Shown: positions 48,068 through 58,783, counted from the stretch's first letter. The stretch: 64,000 nt of DNA from Pseudidiomarina woesei (GCF_001418345.1 NZ_LIPW01000001.1:656429-720428); one strand, 5' to 3'. Numbers and translations: made by a program. Notes: generated from the letters alone by a model not told the origin.

Positions 48068-50182
48068 CGACTCTATAAGCAATGCTGTTCCGCCGAGTAA
48101 ATGACTGACCTGGCAAAACCCATGACGCGCCAATACTTGCGCCGCAACTGCACTGCGATGCCCAGAGCGACAAACACACACAATAGGCCGGTTTTGATAA
48201 TGCTGACGATGGCTATAAACAAATTGCGCCAAGCGTGTTAGCGGCACGTTGATCACTTCAGCGTCCACCGCCAACTTGCGCACTTGGTGTTCTTGCTGCT
48301 CACGCACATCAATCACTAGTGTCTCAGGTTCAGCAAGCCATTGTTGTTGCTGCTCTAATGGAATATCCACCAACTGACACTTAGCGCAGTCTTGCTCTAA
48401 CTCACACAGCCGCTGCACGAGGCGAAAATCAATATCAAAACGCGGTAAAATTAATGTGTTGCTATGCACAAGTTCACTTAGCTGCTCGGCGTTGGTTTGT
48501 TCACCGACAAACGCAAAGTCTACGTGCGCAGTATCTTGTGCTGACACTAATGGTGAACTTAACAAATATACAGGGGTGCGTGAGCCAACGCGGTATAGGC
48601 GGCGTTGCCCAACCCGCAAGCAGCCAAACACTGGCTGCTGGCATTCAACTGGCGCGTCACAGCCCCCTGTGGCTTCAACTGGCCAGCCGACGGCATCACG
48701 CTCAGCGCTACAGCCACTGGCACACAATAATTGCGCAAGCATACTGGCGGGACTTCCTGAAGCTTGTGGCTCTGTTGTTAACACAGCTTTCACGCGATAG
48801 TGCTGGCAGGTCACCAAACGCTCAATGCGTTCGGCTAGTTCAGGTACAGGATCAATCACTGCCATTTCGCGCGCTTGTTTGTCGATAAGCAAGTAACAGC
48901 ATTGATGGCCAAAGCGTAACTGAACAATACCGTCAAGGTCGCTATCAATATCTTCGTTGGTGTCGGCAACCAGTAGGCACGATTGACGCAAGGCTTGCGC
49001 TGCTTCCTGAATGCGTTGGCACGCAGAGTCAATGGTTGCTTGCGTGGTGGCGGGCCCAAAACTCAGGCGAATGGCCGAACTCGACTTCCATTCCTCTAAG
49101 CCCATGGCATCTAATACAAAGCTACGACTCACCCCAGAACTACAAGCAGAACCAGAGCTAACACGAATATTGGCGGCGTCAAACACGTCCATAATGTCGC
49201 GCGAAGGAACCCCACGAACGCTAAAGTTTAAGGTGGTTGGCACCGAGTTGTCTAAGCTATGGTTGAGCTCCAATGTGGGAAACGCTTGGCGTAGTGCCTG
49301 CAATAATTTGTCGCGATACCCCACAAGAGTTTGCGGCCCATGAAATACTTGCTGGCTACTATCAAGCAAAAGCTCAAACAAAGCATGCAGGGCGGCAATA
49401 CCCGGAAGATTTTCCGTGCCGGAACGTTGGCCTTGCTCTTGCCCACCACCAATAATTAATGGTGTAAAAGGGGCATTGTGTCGCACATATAAAAAACCAA
49501 TACCTTTGGGCCCATACAACTTGTGACCGCTGAACGGCGCGTAATCAATGGTGGTCGCGCTAAGCTCTAGCTTTTGCTTACCCAGTGCTTGAACGCAGTC
49601 GACCATCCAAGGCACCTGCGCGTTTGCCTTTCGAATCACTCGTTCAAGCTCGGCTAGGTTTTGTTTCACGCCCGTTTCATTGTTTACCGCCATGGTACAA
49701 ATCATGTGTGCTGCGCCGGCATGTTCGGCAATAAAATCTAAATCGAGTAAGCCCTGTTTATCTACCGGTATGGCTTTTAGCTGCGCATTAAGCTGCAATA
49801 ATTGGTTCCAATGCTCCAACGCTTGAGGTACCGCTTTATGCTCGGTGGCGCCATACAACAACCAGCGCTTGCCGCCAGTATTGGCTTCATTGCGCGCAGC
49901 CGTTAACGCTGACAATACGGCAGTTTGAATGCCCTCGGTAGCGCCACTGGTAAAAATAAAACGCCCTGCACCGGCGCCAATTAGTTCACGCCCTAGGCGG
50001 CGGGTATTATCAAGAATATAGCGCGCTTGTAAGCCAGTAATATGGCTACTTGAAGGGTTGCCAAACACGTGTTCCATCACGTGTTCAACGGCCTTTGCGA
50101 TTTGTGGCAACACCGGCGTGGTCGCATTGCAATCAAGATAAATTTCGGCCGACTTGGGCCGAATTTGCACCGGCGTTACCAT
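48050..50182 (-). CDS. cysteine desulfurase - degenerate MBL-like - rhodanese fusion
   Basis: A 710-residue three-part protein for sulfur handling. Residues 10-400 are a class V aminotransferase of the IscS/NifS type: HTHK-equivalent PLP lysine Lys221 in FSGHKLYGPKG, and the persulfide cysteine Cys347 in SSGSACSSG. Residues about 420-600 resemble a metallo-beta-lactamase persulfide dioxygenase (YLLIDKQAREMAVIDPVPE) but the zinc motif HxHxDH is replaced by TTEPQAS, so the metal site is lost. Residues about 605-705 are a rhodanese with a complete loop CVCRSGHRS. Expected chemistry: cysteine sulfur to Cys347, then to the rhodanese cysteine. It lies 42 bases after nqrM with AGGAGT before the ATG and no terminator between. 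Confidence 0.85.
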   Translation of the reverse strand: MVTPVQIRPKSAEIYLDCNATTPVLPQIAKAVEHVMEHVFGNPSSSHITGLQARYILDNTRRLGRELIGAGAGRFIFTSGATEGIQTAVLSALTAARNEANTGGKRWLLYGATEHKAVPQALEHWNQLLQLNAQLKAIPVDKQGLLDLDFIAEHAGAAHMICTMAVNNETGVKQNLAELERVIRKANAQVPWMVDCVQALGKQKLELSATTIDYAPFSGHKLYGPKGIGFLYVRHNAPFTPLIIGGGQEQGQRSGTENLPGIAALHALFELLLDSSQQVFHGPQTLVGYRDKLLQALRQAFPTLELNHSLDNSVPTTLNFSVRGVPSRDIMDVFDAANIRVSSGSACSSGVSRSFVLDAMGLEEWKSSSAIRLSFGPATTQATIDSACQRIQEAAQALRQSCLLVADTNEDIDSDLDGIVQLRFGHQCCYLLIDKQAREMAVIDPVPELAERIERLVTCQHYRVKAVLTTEPQASGSPASMLAQLLCASGCSAERDAVGWPVEATGGCDAPVECQQPVFGCLRVGQRRLYRVGSRTPVYLLSSPLVSAQDTAHVDFAFVGEQTNAEQLSELVHSNTLILPRFDIDFRLVQRLCELEQDCAKCQLVDIPLEQQQQWLAEPETLVIDVREQQEHQVRKLAVDAEVINVPLTRLAQFVYSHRQHYQNRPIVCVCRSGHRSAVAAQVLARHGFCQVSHLLGGTALLIESSLVKS

Positions 50183-50224
50183 AACAACTACTCCTAAAAA
50201 CTATTTAAAAGCACGGTTTAACCA

Positions 50225-50470
50225 CTAAGAATCAATACGATTTTCTTGCCACTGCTTCTCTTTTGCTGCACGTTTTTCGGCGCGAGCTTCTTCAGCCATA
50301 CGTGCTTTTTTATCATCGCAGGGGTCTTTGCAGTCACAGGCTTTCTCCATTCCCAATGCAGAAATACCACCACAACTACCTGAAATAGACTTTTTCTGAG
50401 CTAAAAAGCCAACAGACATGGCAAGAACAACTACCAACATGATGACGAATACAGCGATAAAAACGCCCAT
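50225..50470 (-). CDS. nqrM: Nqr maturation protein NqrM
   Basis: An 81-residue inner-membrane protein needed for a functional Na+-NQR complex; thought to deliver iron to the cysteines of NqrD and NqrE. One N-terminal membrane helix (residues 4-24) is followed by a four-cysteine segment, CGGISALGMEKACDCKDPC, typical of the DUF539 family. It ends in a basic tail. It lies directly after apbE (14 bases) at the end of the nqr genes, as in Vibrio. Confidence 0.92.
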   Translation of the reverse strand: MGVFIAVFVIMLVVVLAMSVGFLAQKKSISGSCGGISALGMEKACDCKDPCDDKKARMAEEARAEKRAAKEKQWQENRIDS

Positions 50471-50484
50471 GTGGACCTCCTGAG

Positions 50485-51501
50485 CTACTGCTCAAATCGT
50501 TTAAATGCAGTACTAGTGTACTCTTTAAAAGCTTCATTTTCACGGGTAACTAGCAATACCGCTAGGCCCTTTTGTTCAGCGAACGCCAACGCCTGCTCTG
50601 GCCCCATAACTGTGAGCGCCGTTGCATAGGCATCTGCATCCATGCAGGAGTCAGTGATAACGGTTACCGACACTAAATTATGCTGAATTGGATAGCCAGT
50701 ACGCGGATCAATAATATGCGAATAACGTACGCCATTCTCTTCAAAGTAATTGCGATAATCACCCGAAGTTGCAACCGCACTATTTCCAGGTTCTATAACC
50801 CGTTGCACAGAGCGGTCAAGTGACACCGGTTGCTCAATAGCTATGCGCCACGGTTTAGAGCCAGGTTTCGACCCTTTCATACGCATTTCACCGCCAATCT
50901 CGACCAAATAGTTTTTAATTTCCATTTGTTCAAGCAGCACCGCAACACGATCAACCCCATAGCCTTTGGCAATCGTTGATAAATCAACATATAGATCAGG
51001 AATTGCTTTGCGTAATTGGTGATTGTCGACCGATAAATGCTGGTAACCAATTTGATCACGTACTTCAGCCAGCTCAGTCTCAGTAGGAACTTTATCTGGC
51101 CGTGCCAATGGCCCGAACCCCCACAAATTCACTAACGGGCCTACGGTGACATCAAGCAGCCCATCGGTTTCGGCCCCAATTTCCAGCGCTCGGCGCACCA
51201 CGGTTTCAAGCGCACGCGACACCACTACCGGCTCGGTTGTGTATCGTTGGTTAAATTGCGACAACTCTGACTGCGGGTCATAGGTCGACATTTGGCTATT
51301 GATCTGCTGTAACACCGCATCTACACGCTCTTTGACTTTTTCAGGAGCATGCCGAGGGTTCGCCGTCACATAGCGAATATGGTAGGTGGTACCCATAGTT
51401 TCGCCAGAAACTGACAACTGTTGCGGTGCAGGAGTACATGAAACGAAAAAGGCCAGCCCCAATAGGGCTAGCCAAATTCGTAGAAACGATGATGTCATCA
51501 T
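50485..51501 (-). CDS. apbE: FAD:protein FMN transferase
   Basis: Lipoprotein flavin transferase that attaches FMN through a phosphoester to threonines of NqrB and NqrC. The 338-residue protein has a lipobox (FVSC), the ETMGTTYHIRY segment, AKGYGVDRVA and SHIIDPRTGYPI, all diagnostic. Mg2+-binding residues follow in TVITDSCMDADAYATAL. It sits between nqrF and nqrM, three bases after nqrF, next to its own substrates. Confidence 0.96.
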   Translation of the reverse strand: MMTSSFLRIWLALLGLAFFVSCTPAPQQLSVSGETMGTTYHIRYVTANPRHAPEKVKERVDAVLQQINSQMSTYDPQSELSQFNQRYTTEPVVVSRALETVVRRALEIGAETDGLLDVTVGPLVNLWGFGPLARPDKVPTETELAEVRDQIGYQHLSVDNHQLRKAIPDLYVDLSTIAKGYGVDRVAVLLEQMEIKNYLVEIGGEMRMKGSKPGSKPWRIAIEQPVSLDRSVQRVIEPGNSAVATSGDYRNYFEENGVRYSHIIDPRTGYPIQHNLVSVTVITDSCMDADAYATALTVMGPEQALAFAEQKGLAVLLVTRENEAFKEYTSTAFKRFEQ

Positions 51502-51504
51502 TTT

Positions 51505-52746
51505 CTAGCCACCGAAGTCATCCAATAAGATGTTCTCGTCTTCGACACCAAGATCTTTTAGCATCTTGATAACCGCAGCGTTCATCATCGGTGGTCCACA
51601 CATGTAGAACTCACAATCTTCAGGCGCTTCGTGGTCTTTCAGATAGTTTTCGTACAACACGTTGTGGATAAAGCCTGTGTAACCTTCCCAGTTATCTTCT
51701 GGTTGTGGGTCAGACAAGGCTACGTGCCATTCAAAGTTGTCGTTTTCACGCGCCAACATGTCGAAATCTTCAACATAGAACATTTCTTTCTTCGAACGTG
51801 CACCGTACCAGAACGTCATTTTACGATCTGTGTTCAAGCGGCGTAATTGGTCGAAGATATGTGAACGCATAGGCGCCATACCCGCACCACCACCGACAAA
51901 CACCATTTCTGCTTTGGTGTCTTTCGCGAAGAACTCACCAAACGGACCAGAAATAGTTACTTTGTCACCCGGCTTCAAGCTAAAGATGTACGATGACATT
52001 TGGCCTGGCGGTAAGCTCATATCACGCGGAGGCGGCGTAGCAATACGCACGTTCAGCATAATAATGCCTTTCTCGTCTGGGTAGTTCGCCATAGAGTAAG
52101 CGCGAATAACTTCTTCGTTTACTTTCGACTCAAGGTTAAAGAATCCAAAGTGCTCCCAGTCGCCACGGAATTTATCTTCAATGTCGAAGTCTTTGAATTT
52201 CACGTGGTGCGGCGGACATTCAATTTGAATATAACCACCAGCGCGGAATGGAACTTCTTCGCCTTCAGGCAACTGCACTACGAATTCTTTAATAAACGTA
52301 GCAACGTTGTTGTTTGATTTAACCGTACAGTCCCATTTACGAATACCGAATACTTCTTCTGGAAGTTCGATTTTCATATTCTGCTTGACGTTAACCTGGC
52401 ACGATAAACGGCAGCCTTCACGTGCTTCTTTACGGTTAATGTGGTCACGTTCCGTTGGCAGAATTTCACCGCCACCTTCTTTGATAACCACGCGGCACTG
52501 ACCACATGAGCCACCGCCACCACACGCTGACGATACGAAAATACCAGCATTCGCCAATGCGCCAAGCAATTTGGTGCCTGGCTGCGTGGTGATTTTCTTG
52601 TCTTCGTCATCGTTAATTAAAATCTCGACATCACCCTGAGGGACCAATTTTGATTTGGCGAACATAATCACCGCAACCAAAATCAATACAATCAAGGTAA
52701 ACATGCCTACGCCGAGCGCTATTAGTGTCAAATCTTGCCCTTGCAT
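51505..52746 (-). CDS. nqrF: Na+-NQR subunit F
   Basis: Entry subunit that takes electrons from NADH through FAD and a [2Fe-2S] centre. One N-terminal membrane helix (about residues 5-27), then a ferredoxin domain with [11 protein letters not shown] (about residue 70) and the last cluster ligand in GCRLSCQ, then an FAD/NADH reductase domain with [21 protein letters not shown] and [10 protein letters not shown]. The 413 residues match Vibrio NqrF (408). Confidence 0.98.
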   Translation of the reverse strand: MQGQDLTLIALGVGMFTLIVLILVAVIMFAKSKLVPQGDVEILINDDEDKKITTQPGTKLLGALANAGIFVSSACGGGGSCGQCRVVIKEGGGEILPTERDHINRKEAREGCRLSCQVNVKQNMKIELPEEVFGIRKWDCTVKSNNNVATFIKEFVVQLPEGEEVPFRAGGYIQIECPPHHVKFKDFDIEDKFRGDWEHFGFFNLESKVNEEVIRAYSMANYPDEKGIIMLNVRIATPPPRDMSLPPGQMSSYIFSLKPGDKVTISGPFGEFFAKDTKAEMVFVGGGAGMAPMRSHIFDQLRRLNTDRKMTFWYGARSKKEMFYVEDFDMLARENDNFEWHVALSDPQPEDNWEGYTGFIHNVLYENYLKDHEAPEDCEFYMCGPPMMNAAVIKMLKDLGVEDENILLDDFGG

Positions 52747-52793
52747 CGACTTGTACCTCTACTTAATACGTTATCGTTCGTAACCGGATGAAA

Positions 52794-53402
52794 TTAGAGT
52801 GAAATGCCTGAGAAAGACATAAACCCTAAACCAATTAGACCCACCGACATAAAGGTGATGCCTAAGCCACGCAAACCATCAGGTACGTCCGCATATTTCA
52901 GCTTTTCACGTACTGCGGCTAACGCCACAATCGCTAGCGCCCAGCCAACACCACCGCCAATACCGTAAACCACACTTTCAGTGAAGGTGTAGTCACGCTC
53001 TACCATGAATGATACGCCACCAAAGATGGCACAGTTCACTGTAATTAACGGAAGGAAGATACCAAGTGCGTTATACAACGCCGGCACGTACTTATCTAAT
53101 GCCATTTCTAGAATTTGTACCAACGCCGCAATAACGCCGATAAAGGTCAAGAAACGCAAGAAACTTAAGTCTGCATCTGGAAAACCAGCCCAATCTAGCG
53201 CACCTGGCGCCAAAATGTTGTGGTAAACCAAGTTATTCGCTGGTACTGAAATACCCAATACCACGATAACAGCAACGCCCAAACCAAAAGCTGTGGTTAC
53301 TTTCTTAGATACCGCCAAGAAAGTACACATACCAAGGAAGAACGATAACGCTAAGTTTTCAACGAAAATCGATTTAATAAATAAACTGATATAGGCTTCC
53401 AT
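52794..53402 (-). CDS. nqrE: Na+-NQR subunit E
   Basis: Integral membrane subunit; with NqrD it holds an intramembrane iron centre through cysteines. The 202-residue protein has six predicted helices. The conserved cysteines are those in [12 protein letters not shown] and in [11 protein letters not shown]. It starts 10 bases after nqrD. NqrD and NqrE are homologues in inverted topology. Confidence 0.97.
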   Translation of the reverse strand: MEAYISLFIKSIFVENLALSFFLGMCTFLAVSKKVTTAFGLGVAVIVVLGISVPANNLVYHNILAPGALDWAGFPDADLSFLRFLTFIGVIAALVQILEMALDKYVPALYNALGIFLPLITVNCAIFGGVSFMVERDYTFTESVVYGIGGGVGWALAIVALAAVREKLKYADVPDGLRGLGITFMSVGLIGLGFMSFSGISL

Positions 53403-53412
53403 GGTCTGCTCC

Positions 53413-54045
53413 TTATTCCTTCGGCTCTACTTGTTCAGTACGGAAGGTACGCAGTACCCAGATAAAGCCACCGATAATGAAGAAGGCGCTTGGCGGTAAT
53501 ACCAACAAGCCGATTGGTTGATACCAACCACCTTCAGAAGCCAGTGACATGATCTGATAGCCAAACAGGCTACCTGAGCCGAACAGTTCGCGCACAAAAC
53601 CAACGGTAAGCAATACCACCGAGTAGCCCAAGCCGTTACCAATACCGTCTAGGAACGACAACATAGGCGGGCTTTTCATTGCATATGCTTCTGCGCGACC
53701 CATAACGATACAGTTGGTGATAATCAAACCAACGAATACCGACAGTTCCTTCGCAATGCTGTATGCATATGCACGAAGCACTTGGTCTACAACAATTACC
53801 AAGCTCGCAATAATCGTCATTTGTACAATAATCCGCACACTTGAAGGAATATGGTTACGGATAATTGAAATAAACAAGTTCGAAAACGCCGTTACTAAGG
53901 TTAGTGCAATACACATAACCACGGTGTTTTCCATTTTCGACGTTACTGCCAACGCCGAGCAAATACCTAAAATTTGTAAGGCAATCGGGTTGTTGGCAAA
54001 AATCGGCCCAAATAGAACCTCTTTGACTTCTTTTGCACTGGCCAT
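53413..54045 (-). CDS. nqrD: Na+-NQR subunit D
   Basis: Integral membrane subunit, partner of NqrE. The 210-residue protein shows [14 protein letters not shown] and [17 protein letters not shown], which contain the cysteines for the shared iron centre. About six helices. The start codon overlaps the nqrC stop by one base, indicating coupling. Confidence 0.97.
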   Translation of the reverse strand: MASAKEVKEVLFGPIFANNPIALQILGICSALAVTSKMENTVVMCIALTLVTAFSNLFISIIRNHIPSSVRIIVQMTIIASLVIVVDQVLRAYAYSIAKELSVFVGLIITNCIVMGRAEAYAMKSPPMLSFLDGIGNGLGYSVVLLTVGFVRELFGSGSLFGYQIMSLASEGGWYQPIGLLVLPPSAFFIIGGFIWVLRTFRTEQVEPKE

Positions 54046-54821
54046 TAGTTCAGCTCCCCTTTACGAATTTTATCGAACAGTGGGCCATAAGCCTTGTCGC
54101 TAAACCAGAACTGCATGGTGTTTTCCACACCGTTACTGGTTAAGGTTGCGCCCGAAAGTGCATCAATATCATGCGCTTTATCTGTCACGTTTTTAGTAAC
54201 ATCTAAGGCAACACTGCCGTTGTCATAAATTTCTTTACCTTCCCAGCTAGCCACCCAGTTTGGATTCTGGATTTCGCCACCTAGACCTGGCGTTTCTGAG
54301 TGCTCGTAAAAGTTAAGCCCCTTAATGGTGTTCATGTCTGGCGCAATGGCCATCAAACCATACATGGTGCCCCACAGGCCATAACCACGTACATACACCA
54401 CAACAGTCTCTAACGCGCCGTCGTTGCCGTTAATAAAGTAAACTTTGGCAACGTCTTCGCGCGAGCCAATGCCAGCTACATCATTACTTTTTTCAAGCTT
54501 AGTGCCTAAGCCTGCTTTCTTAGCTGACGCAATTGGGTCGTAGTCAGTCGCGCTTTTGCCGTCAACACTGTCTACCGTTTCTAACGTGTTCAAGTTAATC
54601 AAGCGCGTTTCAACACGCTGGTTAAAAATCTCGACCACGTTGGTTTCAGGGGTTAACAAGCCGGCTGCATCTAACACGTTACGCTGCATGTCTAATGCTG
54701 CGTTCTTTTCTTGAATTGGTTTCAAACCAACCGCTGAGCCAGCCACGATAATCGCACACACTAAACAGAGGGCGATAACGACAAAGAGCGTTTTGCCGAG
54801 TGATTCGTTTTTATTAGCCAT
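54045..54821 (-). CDS. nqrC: Na+-NQR subunit C
   Basis: FMN-bearing subunit with one N-terminal membrane helix (about residues 10-32) and a periplasmic FMN-binding domain. The covalent flavin site is the threonine of [10 protein letters not shown] near residue 220. At 258 residues it equals Vibrio NqrC (257). The ATG at 54821 is used; a longer open frame to 54893 runs inside nqrB in another frame. The gene overlaps the end of nqrB by eight bases. Confidence 0.97.
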   Translation of the reverse strand: MANKNESLGKTLFVVIALCLVCAIIVAGSAVGLKPIQEKNAALDMQRNVLDAAGLLTPETNVVEIFNQRVETRLINLNTLETVDSVDGKSATDYDPIASAKKAGLGTKLEKSNDVAGIGSREDVAKVYFINGNDGALETVVVYVRGYGLWGTMYGLMAIAPDMNTIKGLNFYEHSETPGLGGEIQNPNWVASWEGKEIYDNGSVALDVTKNVTDKAHDIDALSGATLTSNGVENTMQFWFSDKAYGPLFDKIRKGELN

Positions 54822-56013
54822 TGCGTGCCATTCTCCGTTTAATGTTTGATTGAACAACAAAGTGGTCAAACAGCGGGGCAAATACGTTAGCAAACAAAAT
54901 TGCCAGCATAATGCCTTCTGGATACGCAGGGTTTACCACACGGATAAGAACTGTCATTGCGCCAATTAAGAAGCCGTAATAGAACTTACCTTTATTGGTG
55001 AATGAAGCCGATACTGGGTCAGTTGCCATAAACATCATACCGAAGGCAAAACCACCAACAACTAAGTGCCAGTACCATGGCATAGCGAACATTGGATTGG
55101 TGTCGCTGCCAATAACGTTAAATAACAACGACAGCGCTAACATACCCACGAACACACCTGACACAATGCGCCACGAAGCGATACGGAAGTAAATTAACGC
55201 CAAACCGCCAATAAGAATCATTAGGGTAGACACTTCACCCATTGAGCCTTGAATGTTACCTAAGAAGGCATCCATCCACAGGTCCATATTAGCAATGTAG
55301 TCTGTTGTCTGTGTCGCTTGGCCTAACAAGGTTGCGCCCGAGAAACCGTCAACTGCGGTCCATACTTGCTCACCAGAAATAGACGCTGGAAACGCAAAGT
55401 ATAAGAACGCACGACCAGTCAGCGCAGGGTTCAAGAAGTTACGGCCAGTACCGCCGAAAATTTCTTTACCAATAACCACACCGAAGGTAATACCCAAAGC
55501 AACTTGCCACAATGGCATGGTGGCTGGAAGCGTTAACGCAAACAGTACCGAAGTTACGAAGAAGCCTTCGTTAATTTCGTGCTTACGAACTGACGCAAAC
55601 AACACTTCCCAGAAACCGCCAACAATAAACGTGGTGGCATACACAGGAACAAAGAAACACGCACCGTAGAATAGTTTTCCGGCCCAGCCTGCAGTGCTTA
55701 AATCACCGCCTAATGCAGTAAACAAGCCCACTTGCCAAATATCAGCCAATTCATAGCCGTTTACCAACGCCATCGCAGCTTGGTTACCGATGTTGTACAT
55801 CCCCCAGAACATAGCAGGGAAGGTCATCATCCATACCAAGATCATGATGCGCTTCAAATCAACGCTATCTTTTACGTGGGTCATGCCTTTGGTAACTTTA
55901 CCTGGCGTATAGAAAATAGTCGCTGCAGCTTCGTATAAGGCGTACCACTTCTCGTACTTGCCGCCTTTTTCGAAGTTTGGCTCTATCTTCTCGAGGAAAT
56001 TTTTCAAGCCCAT
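54814..56013 (-). CDS. nqrB: Na+-NQR subunit B
   Basis: The largest membrane subunit, carrying covalent FMN and non-covalent riboflavin and forming part of the sodium path. The 399-residue protein has about ten helices and the flavin-attachment threonine in [11 protein letters not shown] (about residue 230). The N terminus [20 protein letters not shown] is the usual one. Vibrio NqrB has 415 residues. It starts two bases after nqrA. Confidence 0.98.
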   Translation of the reverse strand: MGLKNFLEKIEPNFEKGGKYEKWYALYEAAATIFYTPGKVTKGMTHVKDSVDLKRIMILVWMMTFPAMFWGMYNIGNQAAMALVNGYELADIWQVGLFTALGGDLSTAGWAGKLFYGACFFVPVYATTFIVGGFWEVLFASVRKHEINEGFFVTSVLFALTLPATMPLWQVALGITFGVVIGKEIFGGTGRNFLNPALTGRAFLYFAFPASISGEQVWTAVDGFSGATLLGQATQTTDYIANMDLWMDAFLGNIQGSMGEVSTLMILIGGLALIYFRIASWRIVSGVFVGMLALSLLFNVIGSDTNPMFAMPWYWHLVVGGFAFGMMFMATDPVSASFTNKGKFYYGFLIGAMTVLIRVVNPAYPEGIMLAILFANVFAPLFDHFVVQSNIKRRMARNG

Positions 56014-56015
56014 GA

Positions 56016-57356
56016 TCAGCCCTCTTTCTCAATTTCGGTCAACATGTTACGCAACACAGGACCGTACTCGTATTTGCCTGGGCAAACATAAGAACACAGT
56101 GCTAAGTCCTCTTCGTCCAACTCTAAACAACCCAATTTTTGAGCCTGTTCAGTGTCGCCAGAGAGCAAGTCACGTAGCAAAATCGTTGGCAAAATATCAA
56201 GCGGCATCACGCGCTCGTAGTTGCCGATTGGCACCATCGAACGGTCTGAGCCGTTGGTGGTTGTGGTCATTGCGAATAGTTTTTTCGGGCTCAAGTGGCC
56301 TAAATAAGCGCGGGTTACCGAGTGCTGATTTACACCAGGCTTGATCCAACCCAAGAATTCTTTGTTATCGCCTTCAGCCAATACGCTCACTTGGTTATGG
56401 AAACGACCTAACCACTGATGAGCGTCATCAACTTTGTGACCATTTAAAACTGAACCTGAAATAACGCGGTTTTTGCCTTGCGCTAACTCGCCTTTGGTCA
56501 GTTCACGCACGTTGGCGCCCATGCGAGTGCGCAATAAACGTGGTTTTTTCGCCGCTGGCCCACCTAAGGCAACCACACGGTCAGTAAACAATTCGCCGGT
56601 AGTAAATAATTTACCGTAGGCAATCACGTCCTGATAACCAATATGCCAAACGTGTTTGGTCATTGATACTGGGTTCAAGAAATGAATATGGGTACCGACT
56701 AAGCCAGCTGGATGTGGCCCTTTCGCGCTTTCCAACTGAACTTTTGCGTCGCCTGTGTCAACGGTAGCGTCAGCAGCTTTCACTACAAACACTTTACCTT
56801 GAGTAAGGTTACCCAATACTTTCAAACCGTCGATGAAAGCTTGCTTGTTCTCGTTGATGATTAACGCTGGGTCAGCCGCTAGTGGGTTGGTGTCCATAGC
56901 GTTGACAAAAATTGCGGTAGGCTCTGCATCTAGCTTCGGTGAACGACTAAATGGACGGGTTCGCAACGCAACCCATTGACCTGAGTTGTTCAGTTGCTCA
57001 ACCACTTTAGCGCGATCAAGCCCTGCTAAGTCTGCGCTGTCGTACTTGGCAAAGGTTTCTTGCTCGTCGCCGTCAATTTCAATGACAACAGCTTGCAGAA
57101 CACGCTTTGCGCCACGCAGTACGTCTTTCACAACGCCGGCAGCAGGTGCAGTAAATTTAACCCCTGGGTTTTTCTTATCTTCGAAAAGTACCTGGCCTTT
57201 TTTAACGCGGTCCTCAACCTTGACATGCATGGTTGGGCGCATACCCACATACTCTTCACCCAGTACGGCAACGGTGGTGATGGCTTGGCCATCTTCGATA
57301 GTTTGCACTGGCGCACCCGAAATCGGGATATCCAGCCCTTTCTTGATCGTAATCAT
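56016..57356 (-). CDS. nqrA: Na+-NQR subunit A
   Basis: Peripheral cytoplasmic subunit of the sodium-pumping NADH:ubiquinone oxidoreductase, long associated with quinone binding. At 446 residues it has the same length as Vibrio NqrA. The start [14 protein letters not shown] is the family N terminus; an in-frame GTG at 57368 would add four residues and is less likely. First gene of the operon nqrABCDEF-apbE-nqrM. A candidate promoter is 28 bases upstream. Confidence 0.98.
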   Translation of the reverse strand: MITIKKGLDIPISGAPVQTIEDGQAITTVAVLGEEYVGMRPTMHVKVEDRVKKGQVLFEDKKNPGVKFTAPAAGVVKDVLRGAKRVLQAVVIEIDGDEQETFAKYDSADLAGLDRAKVVEQLNNSGQWVALRTRPFSRSPKLDAEPTAIFVNAMDTNPLAADPALIINENKQAFIDGLKVLGNLTQGKVFVVKAADATVDTGDAKVQLESAKGPHPAGLVGTHIHFLNPVSMTKHVWHIGYQDVIAYGKLFTTGELFTDRVVALGGPAAKKPRLLRTRMGANVRELTKGELAQGKNRVISGSVLNGHKVDDAHQWLGRFHNQVSVLAEGDNKEFLGWIKPGVNQHSVTRAYLGHLSPKKLFAMTTTTNGSDRSMVPIGNYERVMPLDILPTILLRDLLSGDTEQAQKLGCLELDEEDLALCSYVCPGKYEYGPVLRNMLTEIEKEG

Positions 57357-57383
57357 ACGCGTTTGCACTACTCGTTAGGGAAG

Positions 57384-57412
57384 ATTAATCTTATTCCAGC
57401 GCGCGCTTTCAA
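57384..57412 (-). promoter_or_regulatory. candidate nqr operon promoter
   Basis: Reading the minus strand: TTGAAA (57412-57407), 17 bases, ATTAAT (57389-57384), 27 bases before the nqrA ATG. The -35 has five of six consensus bases, the -10 four of six. Confidence 0.5.
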
Positions 57413-57510
57413 ACGTAAGAAAACCTAAGCTTGAAAGCCCACACTGACCAAATTCTGTCCATTTTCACCTAGGGCGCGCATTTTAGCACTTTTAGTTGCT
57501 AAAACAAAAC

Positions 57511-57594
57511 CGATATTAGCTATTCGATATTAGATATTAGTCGCTAATACCGGAGCCATTTTGCTAATATCCAATATCTATTAGCTAATAGCGC
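57511..57594. repeat. AT-rich palindromic intergenic element, copy C
   Basis: Left arm CGATATTAGCTATTCGATAT and right arm ATATCTATTAGCTAATAGCG, facing each other. It lies in the 248-bp gap between fabV and nqrA, upstream of the nqr promoter. Same arms as copies A and B. Confidence 0.7.
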
Positions 57595-57604
57595 CGTTGT
57601 TGTT

Positions 57605-58783
57605 TTACCAGGTGACAACGGGGTTGACGTCGGCGTCGTAGTCCACACCCTCAATACCAAACCCAAACAACTTCAAGAAATCACTGTGATAGCCTGCATA
57701 GTCCGCTAAGTCATGGAAATTTTCTTGCGTGACTTGGTGCCACAACTTTTCCACTTTTGCTTGCGTTGCGTCATTCGTCTCCCAGCCGTTCATGAACAAA
57801 CGGCCTGCTTCGTCAAGCTCAGGGTCAACGCCGTACAAACCATCGCGCAGCAAACGGTGCGTTTGTTCGATACAACCCTCATGGGTGCCCTCTTCTTTCA
57901 TCACTCCGTAAATTAGCGAAATATATAGGGGCATCACTGGAATAGCAGAACTTGCTTGAGTGACCAGCGCTTTCAATGATGACACGTAAGCTTCAAGGTT
58001 TAAGTCGGTATAACGCGTGCGCATGGCCGCAGCTGCACGGTCTAAATCTTCTTTTGCTTTACCAATAGTGGCGTGACCATAAATTGGCCAAGTTAGCTTT
58101 TTACCAATATAGGTATAGGCCGTGGTCTTGGCATTAGGGGCTAGCACGCCGGCATCATGCAGCGCAGCCAACCATAACTCCCAGTCTTCACCGCCCATTA
58201 CTTTAATGGTTTGCTGAATTTCGTCATCGTTAGCTGGCTCTAACGTAATTTCAGTCACTTGGTCTTTGTCGGTGTGATAGGTTTTAGTGGTATAGGCTTG
58301 CCCAATTGGCTTCAAGGTAGAGCTATACAGGTCGCCAGTTACTGGGTCTTTACGCTTGGGTGATGCAAGGCTGTAAATTACCAAGTCAACTTGGCCCAAA
58401 TCTTGTTTAATCTTCTCAATAACTTCTTGCTTGATTTCGTTTGAGAACGCATCGCCATTAATGGTATGAGCGTACAAGCCTTCTTGTTCAGCGGCGTTAT
58501 GAAACGCTGCGGTGTTATACCAGCCGGCTGTTGCGGTTTTCTTCTCGCTTGGCTCTTTTTCAAAACACACGCCTATGGTTTTCGCGCCAGCACCAAATGC
58601 AGCGTTGATACGTGTGGCTAAGCCATAGCCGGTAGAACAACCGATAACCAAAACACGCTGCGGCACCTTGTTTAAAGGCGCTTGTTGCTTCACATAATCA
58701 ATTTGTTGCTGCACGTGTGCTGCGCAGCCTACAGGGTGAGCATTGGTACAAATAAAGCCACGGATTTTTGGTTGAATGACCAT
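57605..58783 (-). CDS. fabV: trans-2-enoyl-ACP/CoA reductase FabV
   Basis: NADH-dependent enoyl reductase of the last step in the fatty acid elongation cycle, unrelated in size to FabI and known for triclosan resistance. The 392-residue protein has the NAD loop VIGCSTGYGLATR near residue 47, YSLASPKRKDPVTG, and the active-site Tyr/Lys in AYTYIGKKLTWPIYG (about residue 235). Vibrio FabV has about 400 residues. It stands alone between nqr and bolA. Confidence 0.96.
   Translation of the reverse strand: MVIQPKIRGFICTNAHPVGCAAHVQQQIDYVKQQAPLNKVPQRVLVIGCSTGYGLATRINAAFGAGAKTIGVCFEKEPSEKKTATAGWYNTAAFHNAAEQEGLYAHTINGDAFSNEIKQEVIEKIKQDLGQVDLVIYSLASPKRKDPVTGDLYSSTLKPIGQAYTTKTYHTDKDQVTEITLEPANDDEIQQTIKVMGGEDWELWLAALHDAGVLAPNAKTTAYTYIGKKLTWPIYGHATIGKAKEDLDRAAAAMRTRYTDLNLEAYVSSLKALVTQASSAIPVMPLYISLIYGVMKEEGTHEGCIEQTHRLLRDGLYGVDPELDEAGRLFMNGWETNDATQAKVEKLWHQVTQENFHDLADYAGYHSDFLKLFGFGIEGVDYDADVNPVVTW

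Noticed and set aside
54822-54893. 24-codon extension of nqrC
   Set aside because: It lies inside the nqrB coding sequence in another frame; the usual NqrC length is met from 54821.
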